Positions 18,716 through 27,267 are shown, counted from the stretch's first letter. The stretch: 63,598 nt of DNA from Acidimicrobiaceae bacterium (GCA_024641655.1 JAHECR010000020.1:1-63598), one strand, 5' to 3'. Translations and numbers: made by a program. The notes: generated by a model from the letters alone, not told the origin.

Positions 18716-18785
18716 GGTGCCGCAGGCTACCGCCGAGCCGCGACGGGGAGCAGACACTGGCCCGTCGCCGTCGAACGCAATCCCC

Positions 18786-20009
18786 TCACGGGGTGCGGGC
18801 CGCGGATGCGGAGCGCGGGAGGACTGCCATGGCGACGAACCCCGAAGCGACCAGGACCACACCCGCGGTCGGGAAGACGCTCCGGAACCCGAACCCCGCG
18901 GCGATCGCCCCACCGACGGCAGGCGCGAGCTGCGCCGAGGCCGCCTGGATGCTCTGGTAGAGCCCGAAGCCGGCGCTGACCATCGATCGGTCGACCACAC
19001 TCGACACCAGGTTGATGCTCGACGTCTGGATTGCGCCCTGGCACAGTGCCATGCCGATGACGAGCGGGAAGAGTTGCCAGGCCTCCTGCACGGCGCCGAT
19101 CGGCGCGAGGAAGCACCCGGCGACGACCGCCGCAGTCGACAGCGCCCGTGCCATCGGGACCCGTTCCAGCCACCGGCCGGTCGCGTAGGACGACACGGCG
19201 CTGGCGAGAAAGATCACCGTGAAGAGCGCACCGATCGTGCCCTTCACGTTGCCCGGGCCGACCAGCGCCTTCGTGAAGCCCGGCAACACGGCCTGGTGCA
19301 TGGGCACACCGAACCCCACGACCAACGCTACGAGCAGTACCGGGCGGACGGTCTTCGAGGCGAGCAGCACCCGCAGGTCACCGCCCCGTGGGCGCCCGAC
19401 GGACGCGGCTGCCCGCTGCACCTGTTCGGCGCGCAGCGCAACCCGGTCCTCGCGCACGAGGACGAGGGTCGCCAGGGCACCCAGCGACATCACCGCCGAC
19501 GTGGCGATGAACGTCCCTCGGTAGTCGAGCCAAGCGATGAGGCCGGCGCCGGCCACCGGACCCGCTGCGAGTCCGAGCAGGGAGAACGCCTGGAACGTCC
19601 CGAGCGAGCGCGGCAGCTTCTCCTCGGGGGTCGTGGCCGCAATCAGCGCCATCGCCGCGGCGGGGGCGCCCGCCATGACGCCGATCCAGAAGCGAAACAG
19701 GACCAGCTGCCAGGTGGTCGCGGCCAGGCCCATGGCCAACAGCCCCAGCGACCCTCCCAACGCCGCCCTGATCAGCATGGGCTTGCGACCGTACCGGTCG
19801 CCCAGCACACCCCATATCGGGCCGGAGAAGAACGAGCCCACGCCCCCGAGGGCAGTTGCGGTACCTGCCCAGAAGGCCGCTGCCTCCGACGACAGGCCGT
19901 CGAGCTCCTCCAGGTACAGCGGGAGGAACGGGATGGTGAAGCTGAACCCGGCCGTCAGCAGGAACACCGAGAGGGTTGCGGCGACGTTGTTCCGTTGCCA
20001 CTGCTCCAT
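18786..20009 (-). CDS. MFS transporter, DHA1-like
   Basis: 407 residues from ATG 20009, with about twelve hydrophobic segments. The loop between helices 2 and 3 has G-V-L-G-D-R-Y-G-R-K-P, a textbook MFS motif A. The N-terminus M-E-Q-W-Q-R-N-N precedes helix 1 directly, so this start is better than the in-frame ATG at 20066. It is probably a proton-coupled drug/metabolite exporter; the substrate is unknown. It starts 10 nt downstream of the TesB stop codon (same strand), so the two are likely co-transcribed. Confidence 0.87.
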   Translation of the reverse strand: MEQWQRNNVAATLSVFLLTAGFSFTIPFLPLYLEELDGLSSEAAAFWAGTATALGGVGSFFSGPIWGVLGDRYGRKPMLIRAALGGSLGLLAMGLAATTWQLVLFRFWIGVMAGAPAAAMALIAATTPEEKLPRSLGTFQAFSLLGLAAGPVAGAGLIAWLDYRGTFIATSAVMSLGALATLVLVREDRVALRAEQVQRAAASVGRPRGGDLRVLLASKTVRPVLLVALVVGFGVPMHQAVLPGFTKALVGPGNVKGTIGALFTVIFLASAVSSYATGRWLERVPMARALSTAAVVAGCFLAPIGAVQEAWQLFPLVIGMALCQGAIQTSSINLVSSVVDRSMVSAGFGLYQSIQAASAQLAPAVGGAIAAGFGFRSVFPTAGVVLVASGFVAMAVLPRSASAARTP

Positions 20010-20019
20010 CGGGCGCGAC

Positions 20020-20859
20020 CTAGCGTCGAGGCGGCGCGCTGGGCGCCTCGACCACGGCGGGATCATCGAACACCTTCACGAACATCTCCTGCGCGATGCT
20101 CGCCAGGCGCCGCCCGCCACGATCCCAGATGCCACCGTGCACGACGCCGCGGGAGTCCGCCACCACCAGCGGTTCGATGTCGCAGAAGAACCATTCGTCG
20201 ACCCTCGGCGCGCGGTGGAACCAGACCGAGTGGTCGAGACTCCCGAAGTTTGTGGCCGCCCGCGCGGCATCGTCTTTGGGCGGCCCGTCATCGAACCCGA
20301 TCGCGGTGATCGCGGCCCCGCCGGCGCGCATGTCGGACGCGTAGAGCAACGCCGAGTAGTGCAGGAAGGGATCACTCGGCAGGGGCGTTGCGAATCGTCC
20401 CCACCACCGGACGTGCGGCTCTGGCACGTCGACGGCACGCATCTCGAACGGCAATGCCATACCCGGCGCATCAGCCCTGAGATCCTCGGGCTGGGGCACG
20501 CCCCCCGGCATGTCGGTTTCGAATGTCCGTCCCGGCTCGTCGGTGTGGAAGGACGCGGCCATCTCGAAGATTTCCTTGCCCTCCTGGATCACCTGGACCC
20601 GGCGGTTGGCGTAGGTACGCCCGTCACGCACGCGGTCGACCCGAAGCTCCAGCGGCACGTCGGGTCGCCCGCGGCGCAGGAAATACGCATGGATCGAGTT
20701 CGGGAGGTGAGTCTCGGCAACGGTGAGCGTTGCGGCCCGAAGCGCCTGGCCGGCGACCTGTCCCCCGAAGATGTCGTTGCGCCCGGTACCCACAGGCGTG
20801 AACGCGACGAAACGGTCGGAGCCCTGCGCCTCCATGGCGAGGATTTGTTCGATGTGCAC
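20020..20859 (-). CDS. Acyl-CoA thioesterase II, TesB-type
   Basis: 279 residues from GTG 20859 with GGGGGA just upstream. TesB features: I-F-G-G-Q-V-A-G-Q-A-L near 30-40, S-I-H-A-Y-F-L-R-R-G near 54-63, and in the C-terminal hotdog S-L-D-H-S-V-W-F-H near 209-217 followed by R-G-V-V-H-G-G-I-W-D. In E. coli TesB an Asp-Gln-Thr set forms the active site; the S-L-D-H-S-V motif holds the Asp. It hydrolyses medium or long acyl-CoA. First gene of a likely minus-strand operon with the MFS exporter. Confidence 0.9.
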   Translation of the reverse strand: MHIEQILAMEAQGSDRFVAFTPVGTGRNDIFGGQVAGQALRAATLTVAETHLPNSIHAYFLRRGRPDVPLELRVDRVRDGRTYANRRVQVIQEGKEIFEMAASFHTDEPGRTFETDMPGGVPQPEDLRADAPGMALPFEMRAVDVPEPHVRWWGRFATPLPSDPFLHYSALLYASDMRAGGAAITAIGFDDGPPKDDAARAATNFGSLDHSVWFHRAPRVDEWFFCDIEPLVVADSRGVVHGGIWDRGGRRLASIAQEMFVKVFDDPAVVEAPSAPPRR

Positions 20860-20954
20860 GGAATCCCCCGCTTGTGCGATTCCTGCGAATCTAGTGCGCA
20901 CCCGCGTCGCGCACCTGCCCGCTGTGTCCGCCCGCCCGATTAGAGTGCGCTGCC

Positions 20955-21608
20955 GTGACCAACCCCGCTGCACGAATCGGCGCATCAGGCCTCGACCTCG
21001 ACGTCGTCGACCACTTGCTCAGTACCACGCGGGCCGTGCGCAAGCGGCTCGACATGACGCGACCGGTGCCCGTCGAGGTGGTGATGGAGTGCCTCGAGCT
21101 GGCGGTGCAGGCGCCGACGGGCACCAACGCCGAGACCTGGCGTTGGATCGTCGTGTCCGACCCCGAGGTCCGAGCCGGCATCGCCGAGCTGTACCAGAAC
21201 CCCACGCCCCCGCCGGTTTCGCCGGCACCGGACGTGCCCGACTCGGCCCAGCAACGGAGGGTCGTGGAATCGGCGCAGTACCTGAGCCGGCACATCCACG
21301 AGGTCCCGATGATGGTCGTGCCCTGCGTCGAGTCCGCCGGCGGCGCCGCGGGATGGCCGCCGTCGATCTACCCCGCCGTCTGGAGCTTCATGCTCGCGCT
21401 GCGCAGCCGCGGCCTCGGTACGACCCTCACCACGGTGCATCTGTGGCGCCGTGAGGACGCCGACCGACTCCTGGGCTTGCCGCAGGGATTCGTCCAGGCG
21501 TGTCTGCTTCCGATCGCGTACTTCACCGGCGACGACTTCAGACCGGCAAGGCGACGACCCATCGAGGAGGTCGTGTTCGCGAACCACTGGGGCACTCCGA
21601 TTCGATGA
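20955..21608 (+). CDS. Nitroreductase-family FMN oxidoreductase
   Basis: 217 residues from GTG 20955. Typical nitroreductase start T-T-R-A-V-R-K-R-L near 24-32 (FMN phosphate-binding arginines), A-P-T-G-T-N-A-E-T-W near 53-62, and a late S-R-G-L-G-T-T-L-T-T motif near 152-161. These match the FMN-dependent nitroreductase fold, which works as a homodimer with NAD(P)H. The substrate is unknown; actinobacterial relatives reduce nitro groups, quinones or enones. Divergent to the TesB gene across 95 nt. Confidence 0.88.
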   Translation: MTNPAARIGASGLDLDVVDHLLSTTRAVRKRLDMTRPVPVEVVMECLELAVQAPTGTNAETWRWIVVSDPEVRAGIAELYQNPTPPPVSPAPDVPDSAQQRRVVESAQYLSRHIHEVPMMVVPCVESAGGAAGWPPSIYPAVWSFMLALRSRGLGTTLTTVHLWRREDADRLLGLPQGFVQACLLPIAYFTGDDFRPARRRPIEEVVFANHWGTPIR

Positions 21609-21702
21609 CGCGACGCGACCCGAGCGACGACGTCGCCCTGACAGACTCGCCCGTCGGCTCGCTGTCGACCGAAGCCACCACGAACACCGGGAGCAGAACC
21701 TG

Positions 21703-22512
21703 ATGGACCTTCAACTCATCGGCAAGCGGGCCCTCGTCACCGGGAGCAGTTCCGGCATCGGGGTCGGCATTGCCGAGATGCTCGCAGCGGAAGGTGCGTC
21801 GGTGGTGGTACACGGTCGTGACGCAGGCCGACTCCAAGCCGTCCACGACCGCATCGCCGCGAGGGGAACGCCCGTGGCCATGGCTCGTGGTGATCTGGCG
21901 ATCGCCGAGGAGGCACAGGCGGTGGCAGAAGCCGCGCTGGGAGCCTTCGACGGGATCGACATCCTGGTGAACAACGCGGGCGGCTCTTCCGACGAGGAGG
22001 CCAAATCGTGGTTCGCGGTGCCGCTCGAGGAGTGGACCAAGACCTTCGAGAAGAACGTCGTTGCTGCCGGCCGGCTGATCCATGCCATGGCGCCGGCCAT
22101 GAAGGAGCGGGGCTGGGGCCGCATCATCCAGATCTCGAGCGCGGCCGGCACCATCCCGACCTCGGCCCAGCCTGACTACGGCCCCGCCAAGGCGGCCATG
22201 GTGAACATGTCCCTCGGGCTGTCCAAGGCTCTGGCCAAGTCCGGTGTCACGGTGAACACGGTGTCACCGGGCATGATCCACACCGAGGGACTCGAGGACT
22301 TCCTCCGCCAGTTCGCCGCCAGACGGGGCTGGGGCGACGACCTCGCGAAGGCGGCCGACTACATCCTCCAGGGCACCGGGCAGACCGTCGACCGCATCGG
22401 TCGCGTCGACGACGTCGCGTACGCGGTCTGTTACCTGGCCAGCCCGGTGGCCGACTTCGTCAACGGCGTCAACATCCACCTCGACGGTGGGGGCTCGTCG
22501 TCGATCTACTGA
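21703..22512 (+). CDS. Short-chain dehydrogenase/reductase (SDR)
   Basis: 269 residues. Classical SDR: cofactor motif T-G-S-S-S-G-I-G at 13-20, N-N-A-G-G near 90, catalytic Ser in I-S-S-A-A, then Tyr159 and Lys163 in D-Y-G-P-A-K. The C-terminus V-N-G-V-N-I-H-L-D-G-G is standard. It oxidises or reduces a hydroxyl/keto group with NAD(P). Start ATG 21703 precedes the conserved strand; the frame is open further upstream but shows no SDR-like sequence. It follows the nitroreductase by 94 nt. Confidence 0.92.
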   Translation: MDLQLIGKRALVTGSSSGIGVGIAEMLAAEGASVVVHGRDAGRLQAVHDRIAARGTPVAMARGDLAIAEEAQAVAEAALGAFDGIDILVNNAGGSSDEEAKSWFAVPLEEWTKTFEKNVVAAGRLIHAMAPAMKERGWGRIIQISSAAGTIPTSAQPDYGPAKAAMVNMSLGLSKALAKSGVTVNTVSPGMIHTEGLEDFLRQFAARRGWGDDLAKAADYILQGTGQTVDRIGRVDDVAYAVCYLASPVADFVNGVNIHLDGGGSSSIY

Positions 22513-22515
22513 AGC

Positions 22516-22547
22516 GCACTCCCGACCGACCCTCCGGCCGGGAGTGC
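22516..22547. terminator. Hairpin between convergent SDR and MaoC-like genes
   Basis: GCACTCCCG (22516-22524) pairs with CGGGAGTGC (22539-22547), a 9-bp perfect stem over a 14-nt loop. It starts 4 nt past the SDR stop and lies in the 45-nt gap between two converging genes. This is the expected place and shape for a bidirectional terminator. Confidence 0.7.
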
Positions 22548-22557
22548 CCGACCGCCA

Positions 22558-23400
22558 CTAGGCGACCTCGACGAGTCCGTGCTTGATGACCGTTGCGCCG
22601 TCGGATTCGGCTTCCCAGCCGATCCGTCGCGACAGGCCGTCGGCCCCGCCGGCGTCGAACATCTGCACGTCGAGGCGGGTCCCGGGATGACACGGCCGGG
22701 AGAAACGCGCCGCGAGTCGCACGATTGCCTCCGGATCGACCTCCGCGGCGTACAGCACGCCGCCGACGCCGAGGCTCATCGTGCACATGCCCTGCAGGAT
22801 CTTGCGAGCGAAACCCTCCCGGCGGGCGGCGACGTCGGACATCGAGTGGGGTGGGTGCTCGTTGGTCGCACCCGCGTAGCGGAAGCCCTGGTCTCGGTCG
22901 ACCTCCAGCTTGTAGCTCCCGAGGGGGCGCTCCCGGGCCTCGTCGGGGAACGTCGCATCCGTGGGCGGCTCGCCGATCGGGGGGCCGGTGAGTGTGCCCC
23001 CGACGGCGATGTTGATCCAGAGGTGCTGGCGCAGCAGTCGGCCGTCGAGGTCGCAGACATCGATGCGCATCGCGTTCATCGCGCCGGGCTTGACCTGTCG
23101 CGTGAACGCGACCTGCGCCCGAATCTTGACCTCCATTCCCACACGGAGTGGTCCGTGGAAGGACAGTTGGTGCTCGGCGTGGACGCCGGCAGTCCCACCC
23201 TCGATGGTGCCCGGCGGGAGGTGCACCGACCAGAGCGCCGGGAGCACGAGCGCTGCGGTGTACATCGGGGGGACCATTTCACCTCCGCGGTACACGTCGT
23301 TGGGATCGTTGGTGGCCTCGGCGAAGGCGTAGACCGCGTCGGCGTCGATGGGGTACTCGTGCCAGGGTCCGGCGTCGGTGGGCTCGGTGATGCCAGTCAT
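22558..23400 (-). CDS. MaoC-like double-hotdog hydratase-type protein
   Basis: 280 residues from ATG 23400. Residues 15-60 read like the N-terminal MaoC hotdog (Y-A-F-A-E-A-T-N-D-P-N-D-V-Y). A second hotdog in the C-terminal half has L-Q-G-M-C-T-M-S-L and F-S-R-P-C-H-P-G-T. The canonical hydratase-2 D-x-x-x-x-H signature is not clearly seen, so activity as an enoyl-CoA hydratase is uncertain. It may be a sterol- or fatty-acid-related dehydratase. Divergent to the carboxymuconolactone-decarboxylase-like gene across 92 nt. Confidence 0.75.
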   Translation of the reverse strand: MTGITEPTDAGPWHEYPIDADAVYAFAEATNDPNDVYRGGEMVPPMYTAALVLPALWSVHLPPGTIEGGTAGVHAEHQLSFHGPLRVGMEVKIRAQVAFTRQVKPGAMNAMRIDVCDLDGRLLRQHLWINIAVGGTLTGPPIGEPPTDATFPDEARERPLGSYKLEVDRDQGFRYAGATNEHPPHSMSDVAARREGFARKILQGMCTMSLGVGGVLYAAEVDPEAIVRLAARFSRPCHPGTRLDVQMFDAGGADGLSRRIGWEAESDGATVIKHGLVEVA

Positions 23401-23492
23401 GGCGGGCAGAATAACGCCTGCTGGGGCCCGTGCCGCTGGCGAGATCGTCGGTGTCATGCGAGCATGCACATTCGGTCCACGATCAGGGGAAC

Positions 23493-24071
23493 ATGATGCG
23501 AGACGCAGACGCGAGCGCGGGTCCGAGGCCAACGCAACCCCGGGTGCCGCCCATCGAAAGGGTCGCCGAGAGGGCGCGCGAGTTCTGGGTGGGCCGTCTC
23601 GTTGCACCGATCAACCTCTCGGCAACGCTCGCAAACTGCAAGCCGGTTTCGAAGGCCATCGAGAACTTCTCCCCGTTCACCGCCGAACTCATCGAGCCCC
23701 GACTACGCGAATTGGTGATCCTGCGCACGGGCTGGAACGCGCAGTCGATCTACGAGTGGGGTCAGCACGTCATGGCGGCTCGCGCGGTCGGCATCGCCGA
23801 TGCCGACCTCCTCTCGCTCCGACAGCCACTCGAGGCTGGGCCGTGGACTCCAGCAGAGGCGGCGGCGCTCCAGGCCGTAGACGACCTGTGCGACGACAAC
23901 TGCGTCACCGACTCGACCTGGTCGGCGCTCTCCGATGCGCTGCCGCTCGACACGGCGATCGCGGTGATCGCGCTGTGCGGCCACTACCGGCTCGTGTCGG
24001 GTGTCCTCAATAGTCTGGGCGTCCAGCCCGAACCGGGCCTCCCCGACTGGGACCTCGAACCGGCCCCCTGA
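23493..24071 (+). CDS. Carboxymuconolactone decarboxylase (CMD/AhpD-like) family protein
   Basis: 192 residues from ATG 23493, with AGGGGA 3 to 8 nt upstream. All-helical. It has the CMD-type helix R-L-R-E-L-V-I-L-R-T-G near 71-81, followed by E-W-G-Q-H near 89-93 where AhpD-type proteins carry a Cys-x-x-Cys; here no such Cys pair is present. A peroxidase reductase role like AhpD is therefore unlikely, and a decarboxylase-type or unknown function is favoured. Its end adjoins repeat copy B. Confidence 0.8.
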   Translation: MMRDADASAGPRPTQPRVPPIERVAERAREFWVGRLVAPINLSATLANCKPVSKAIENFSPFTAELIEPRLRELVILRTGWNAQSIYEWGQHVMAARAVGIADADLLSLRQPLEAGPWTPAEAAALQAVDDLCDDNCVTDSTWSALSDALPLDTAIAVIALCGHYRLVSGVLNSLGVQPEPGLPDWDLEPAP

Positions 24072-24074
24072 TCT

Positions 24075-24106
24075 TTGTCCGGACATCCGGACCGGTGTCT
24101 GACACC
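24075..24106. repeat. Palindromic intergenic repeat, copy B (half element)
   Basis: TTGTCCGGACATCCGGACC followed by GGTGTCTGACACC. It lacks the left GGTGTCAGACACC arm present in copy C. It begins 3 nt after the stop of the CMD-family gene and lies between convergent genes. Confidence 0.85.
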
Positions 24107-24114
24107 CGGTCCGG
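24087..24114. terminator. Bidirectional terminator-like hairpin built on repeat B
   Basis: CCGGACCGG (24087-24095) and CCGGTCCGG (24106-24114) form a 9-bp stem with a 10-nt loop that contains most of the GGTGTCTGACACC arm. It sits between two convergent genes, so in this copy the repeat probably serves as a terminator. Confidence 0.6.
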
Positions 24115-24178
24115 ACCAAGTCACCGTTCTGCGAGTCGCCGGCGGCACCGCCCCCCGACGGCTCGACCCGCCCAGCCG

Positions 24179-26293
24179 TCATCCCGCTGGCGCGATACGG
24201 ATCGGGACGGCACTCATGTGCGGCATCAGGCTGATCGTCTGGAGATCCTCGTCGATGCTCAGCAACCGGTTCGGGTTCGTGCCGAACGCCTGCGGATCAT
24301 CCTCTTCGCCCGGTAGGCCTCCGTAGCAGTGGGTCATGGATGCGTCGCCACGTCGCATGGTTGCGTCGGGCATGGCCACCGCTCGGGTCGCGCCATGCTT
24401 GGAGGACAGGTCGACCAGATCTCCCGAGGCGAGGCCGAGATCGGTGAGATCATCGGGATGCAGGAAGAGAGGGTTGAACGGACGCACCCCCGGGAGGCGC
24501 CGACCACTGGTGTTCATCGAGTCCCGGTTGCGTCGCACGATGAGCAGGAAGGGGTGGTCGGGAGTGGATGTGGACGCATCGGCGATCGCATCCCACGCCC
24601 GGCGGCAGTCCTGGGCGACGTCGCCGGCAAAGAGCTCGAAGCGACCACTCGCTCCCTCGGGAGCAGGACCGATGCGATCAGGTTCGATGTCGAAGATCTT
24701 GCCGTGGACGTGGGCGCGCACCTCCTCATGGGGCACGTACCCCTTGGAGGCGAGGTCGGCGATCATCTCCAACGTCGACGGTCGTGGCGCGCCAGGCTCG
24801 TAGACCCGCTTGCCGATCTGCAACGTGAGACCCATCGCGTGCGCCAGATCCCAGTAGAAGTGCCAATCCTCGATCACCCCCGGGGGCGGCTCGATGACGG
24901 GCCCCGACACCTGCGCAAACGGCTCGGACATGTAGTGCTCGTAGCCGCGCGTGTCGTCCCATCGCTCGAAGCCGAGGGCGGGGCCGATGACGTAATCCGC
25001 GAGCTTCGCGGTCTCGCTCCACACGGGGTCGACCGTCACCAGCAACTCCAAACCCTCCAGCGCCTCCACGATGCGCGACTGCCCCGGGAAGGCCGCCGCA
25101 GGGTTTCCACCGCACACGACCAGCGCCCGCAGTTTCCCTTCCTCGCCGGGGGCCAGGATGTCGTCGATCATCGCCGGCGATGGCAGCTCGCCACCGAGCC
25201 CCATGACGCCGGTACGCATGCGGTAGCTCTTCTCCCAGAACCGTGTGGGGGAGATCGCCATCGCCACCGCGTTGGCAGGTCCGCTCAGCACCCCACTCGC
25301 CACCGGGATGTCACCGGCCTGGGGGAAGCGGCCGCACACCACGTTGAGTGCTTGGATGAGATGCTCGGCCGCGTTGGCGTGGGGGCCCATGTCCGGGCCG
25401 GTACCCGAGCGCACCGGCCCCTTCTTCGCCGTGGCGAACAGGTGCGCCGCCTCGACGACGAGGTCCGGATCGAGCTCGCAGTGTTGGCCGACCAGCGCCG
25501 GCGTGGCCCACGCGACAGCGGCTCGGAGATCCTCCAGGCCGTTCACCCAGCGATCGCAGAATGGCGCGTCGTGGAGGTTGGCGGACAGCACCGCGTTGAG
25601 GATCCCGGCGAACAGCGTGGCGTCGGTGCCCGGCTTCAACGCCAGGTGGAGATCGGCATGGGCCGCCGCCTCGGTACGTCGAGGATCGACGACGATCACC
25701 TTGGTCCCGTCGGCACGGGCCGCATCGACGCGCCGCAGGCCGTCGTGGATGGGAAAGCCGGTCGCGCCCTGCAGCGACAGGGGCGGGTTGGTGCCGACGA
25801 GCATGTAGACGTCGGAGTCGTCGAAGCGCTGCTGGCCCGCGGCCCACATGCCCATGCGGCCGATGGCGATGGTCTTGGCCGTCTGATCGATGGTGTTGGT
25901 CGTGTAGCGCTTCGGCGATCCCGTCGCCCGGAGCCATGCGCCACCGAAGGTGTAGGTGAGCGTCGCGGTGTACGACGCCGTGCCGATGAAGATCCCGACC
26001 GCTTCGGGACCGTGCTCATCGATGATCGCATGGAGCTGCGCGGCGATCTCCAGGGTGGCCTCACCGGTGTGGATCGGCTCGAACCCCCCGTCGCGGCGGC
26101 GCCGCTGCGCCGTCGTGATGCGACCAGGGTCGCTGTGCAACGCGCCGTACCGCCGACCCTTCGGGCAGGTGAATCCGCGGGTCAGGGGATGCTCCGGGTC
26201 GCCGTTGATCCGCACGACCTTGTTGTCTTCGACGTCGACGACCGTGCCGCACAGCGGCCCACAGATCCTGCAAAAAGAGATGTGGCGCTCCAT
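24179..26293 (-). CDS. Molybdopterin (bis-MGD) oxidoreductase with N-terminal 4Fe-4S
   Basis: 704 residues. DMSO-reductase-family catalytic subunit: the N-terminal 4Fe-4S ligands are Cys8, Cys11, Cys15 and Cys43, followed by P-K-G at 44-46. The Mo domains follow, with V-G-T-N-P (MGD binding) near 171 and the C-terminal P-x-N-P-L-F-L-H-P-D-D region that starts the molydop-binding barrel. No Tat motif, so cytoplasmic. No electron-transfer Fe-S or membrane subunit gene adjoins. The substrate is unknown; resemblance is to formate dehydrogenase/assimilatory nitrate reductase-type standalone subunits. Confidence 0.88.
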   Translation of the reverse strand: MERHISFCRICGPLCGTVVDVEDNKVVRINGDPEHPLTRGFTCPKGRRYGALHSDPGRITTAQRRRRDGGFEPIHTGEATLEIAAQLHAIIDEHGPEAVGIFIGTASYTATLTYTFGGAWLRATGSPKRYTTNTIDQTAKTIAIGRMGMWAAGQQRFDDSDVYMLVGTNPPLSLQGATGFPIHDGLRRVDAARADGTKVIVVDPRRTEAAAHADLHLALKPGTDATLFAGILNAVLSANLHDAPFCDRWVNGLEDLRAAVAWATPALVGQHCELDPDLVVEAAHLFATAKKGPVRSGTGPDMGPHANAAEHLIQALNVVCGRFPQAGDIPVASGVLSGPANAVAMAISPTRFWEKSYRMRTGVMGLGGELPSPAMIDDILAPGEEGKLRALVVCGGNPAAAFPGQSRIVEALEGLELLVTVDPVWSETAKLADYVIGPALGFERWDDTRGYEHYMSEPFAQVSGPVIEPPPGVIEDWHFYWDLAHAMGLTLQIGKRVYEPGAPRPSTLEMIADLASKGYVPHEEVRAHVHGKIFDIEPDRIGPAPEGASGRFELFAGDVAQDCRRAWDAIADASTSTPDHPFLLIVRRNRDSMNTSGRRLPGVRPFNPLFLHPDDLTDLGLASGDLVDLSSKHGATRAVAMPDATMRRGDASMTHCYGGLPGEEDDPQAFGTNPNRLLSIDEDLQTISLMPHMSAVPIRIAPAG

Positions 26294-26347
26294 TCACCGC
26301 AGCGTAGATCACCGGTCACCGCACGTCGCCCGGGCTTGGCGGTTGCC

Positions 26348-26399
26348 GGTGTCAGACACCAGTCCGTTTGTCCGGACATCCGTACAGGTGTCTGACACC
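26348..26399. repeat. Palindromic intergenic repeat, copy C (complete 52-bp element)
   Basis: Left arm GGTGTCAGACACC (26348-26360), centre with TGTCCGGACA, right arm GGTGTCTGACACC (26387-26399). The arms are exact reverse complements, and each is itself palindromic around one base. The element lies between divergent genes, so here it cannot be a simple shared 3' terminator. Confidence 0.9.
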
Positions 26400-26465
26400 A
26401 AGTCGCGGCCGGGGTGTTCGGGGGCTGCGGTCGCCATCGACCGACGATCACGAGGGGATTTGACG

Positions 26466-26924
26466 ATGGAGCTGCGCAGGCTGGGTGGCACGGGGGTCGA
26501 GGTGAGCGCCCTGTGTCTGGGTGCGATGATGTTCGGCGCGGGAGGCAACCCTGACCACGACGACGCCGTGGCCATCATCCACGCGGCACTCGAGGCGGCC
26601 GTCAACTTCATCGACACCGCTGACGACCGCCTCACGAGCGCCGGTCGGCGCTCGCTGCCACCGGCCGCAGGGTGGGCGGTCGGGGCGGTGCTGTGCGCCG
26701 CCTACATCACGACGTTGGAGCCGGCGGAGGTGATCGAGGACCCCGCCATGATGCTCGTGTTCCTGTGCGCGATCATGGCCTTGGTGAATGTCGGCCGCTG
26801 GGTCGACGGCCGGCGAGGCCATCTCGAACACGCTGATCCGGCGGCAGCGACGCTCGCCGACGCGTGGGTCCTCTGCCGGTCCACGATCGAGCATCCCGGA
26901 AGCTGCGACCCCGCCCGCATCTGA
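26466..26924 (+). CDS. Aldo/keto-reductase N-terminal fragment fused to a small membrane protein
   Basis: 152 residues from ATG 26466. Residues 1-53 are a clear aldo/keto reductase start (L-G-G-T-G-V-E-V-S near 6-14, then N-F-I-D-T-A-D at 47-53). The sequence breaks off before the family's catalytic Tyr and Lys. From about 54 it becomes an unrelated stretch with two hydrophobic segments (about 66-86 and 98-117) and M-L-V-F-L-C-A-I-M-A-L. That stretch resembles the downstream 92-residue protein. It cannot be an active reductase. The join may be a real deletion fusion or an assembly mis-join. Confidence 0.7.
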   Translation: MELRRLGGTGVEVSALCLGAMMFGAGGNPDHDDAVAIIHAALEAAVNFIDTADDRLTSAGRRSLPPAAGWAVGAVLCAAYITTLEPAEVIEDPAMMLVFLCAIMALVNVGRWVDGRRGHLEHADPAAATLADAWVLCRSTIEHPGSCDPARI

Positions 26925-26988
26925 GCGCCGGGACCGCCCCGCTGATGTCGTCATGATTCCGCAACATTCCATGCCACGGGAGCCAACG

Positions 26989-27267
26989 ATGATCGTCAAG
27001 ACCGGTCTCCTAGCGGCGGCCACCTCCCCACTCGCCGCCACCGAGGGGTCGATCGAGAACCCCGTGGCGATGCTGCTGTTCTTGAGCACGGTCGTCGCTC
27101 TCACGGTCCTGGTGCGCTGGGCCGAAGCCCGCCGGCGCCCTCGCGTCGGTCGTCGCGCGCACGAGCCGCCACCGGACCCATGGGACCTCGGGCACCCGAC
27201 GACGGTGCGCTACGCGCCGCAGGTCAGTGGGCCGCCAGACGCCGAACGTTCGTCTCAGGCCGGTTGA
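26989..27267 (+). CDS. Small single-span membrane protein, unknown
   Basis: 92 residues from ATG 26989, with GGGAG about 8 nt upstream. One hydrophobic segment (about 26-43: M-L-L-F-L-S-T-V-V-A-L) is followed by an Arg-rich stretch and a polar, Pro-rich tail, so the tail is likely cytoplasmic. Its pattern I-E-x-P-x-x-M-L-x-F-L-x-x-x-x-A-L-x-x-x-x-R-W is shared with the C-terminal half of the preceding fusion gene, making them tandem paralogues. Not recognised as a known family. Its 3' end overlaps the convergent gene by 13 nt. Confidence 0.6.
   Translation: MIVKTGLLAAATSPLAATEGSIENPVAMLLFLSTVVALTVLVRWAEARRRPRVGRRAHEPPPDPWDLGHPTTVRYAPQVSGPPDAERSSQAG

Noticed and set aside
17012..18979. A 655-codon open frame on the plus strand.
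   Set aside because: It is rich in Arg, Gln and His and lies opposite the DUF2157 and thioesterase genes, which have clear domain sequences. It is a shadow frame.
23493..24071. AhpD alkylhydroperoxidase.
   Set aside because: The Cys-x-x-Cys pair of AhpD is absent.
24179..26293. A selenocysteine-containing formate dehydrogenase, given the Sec candidate elsewhere.
   Set aside because: The frame has no in-frame TGA and no clear Cys at the Mo-ligand position; the substrate group is not identified.
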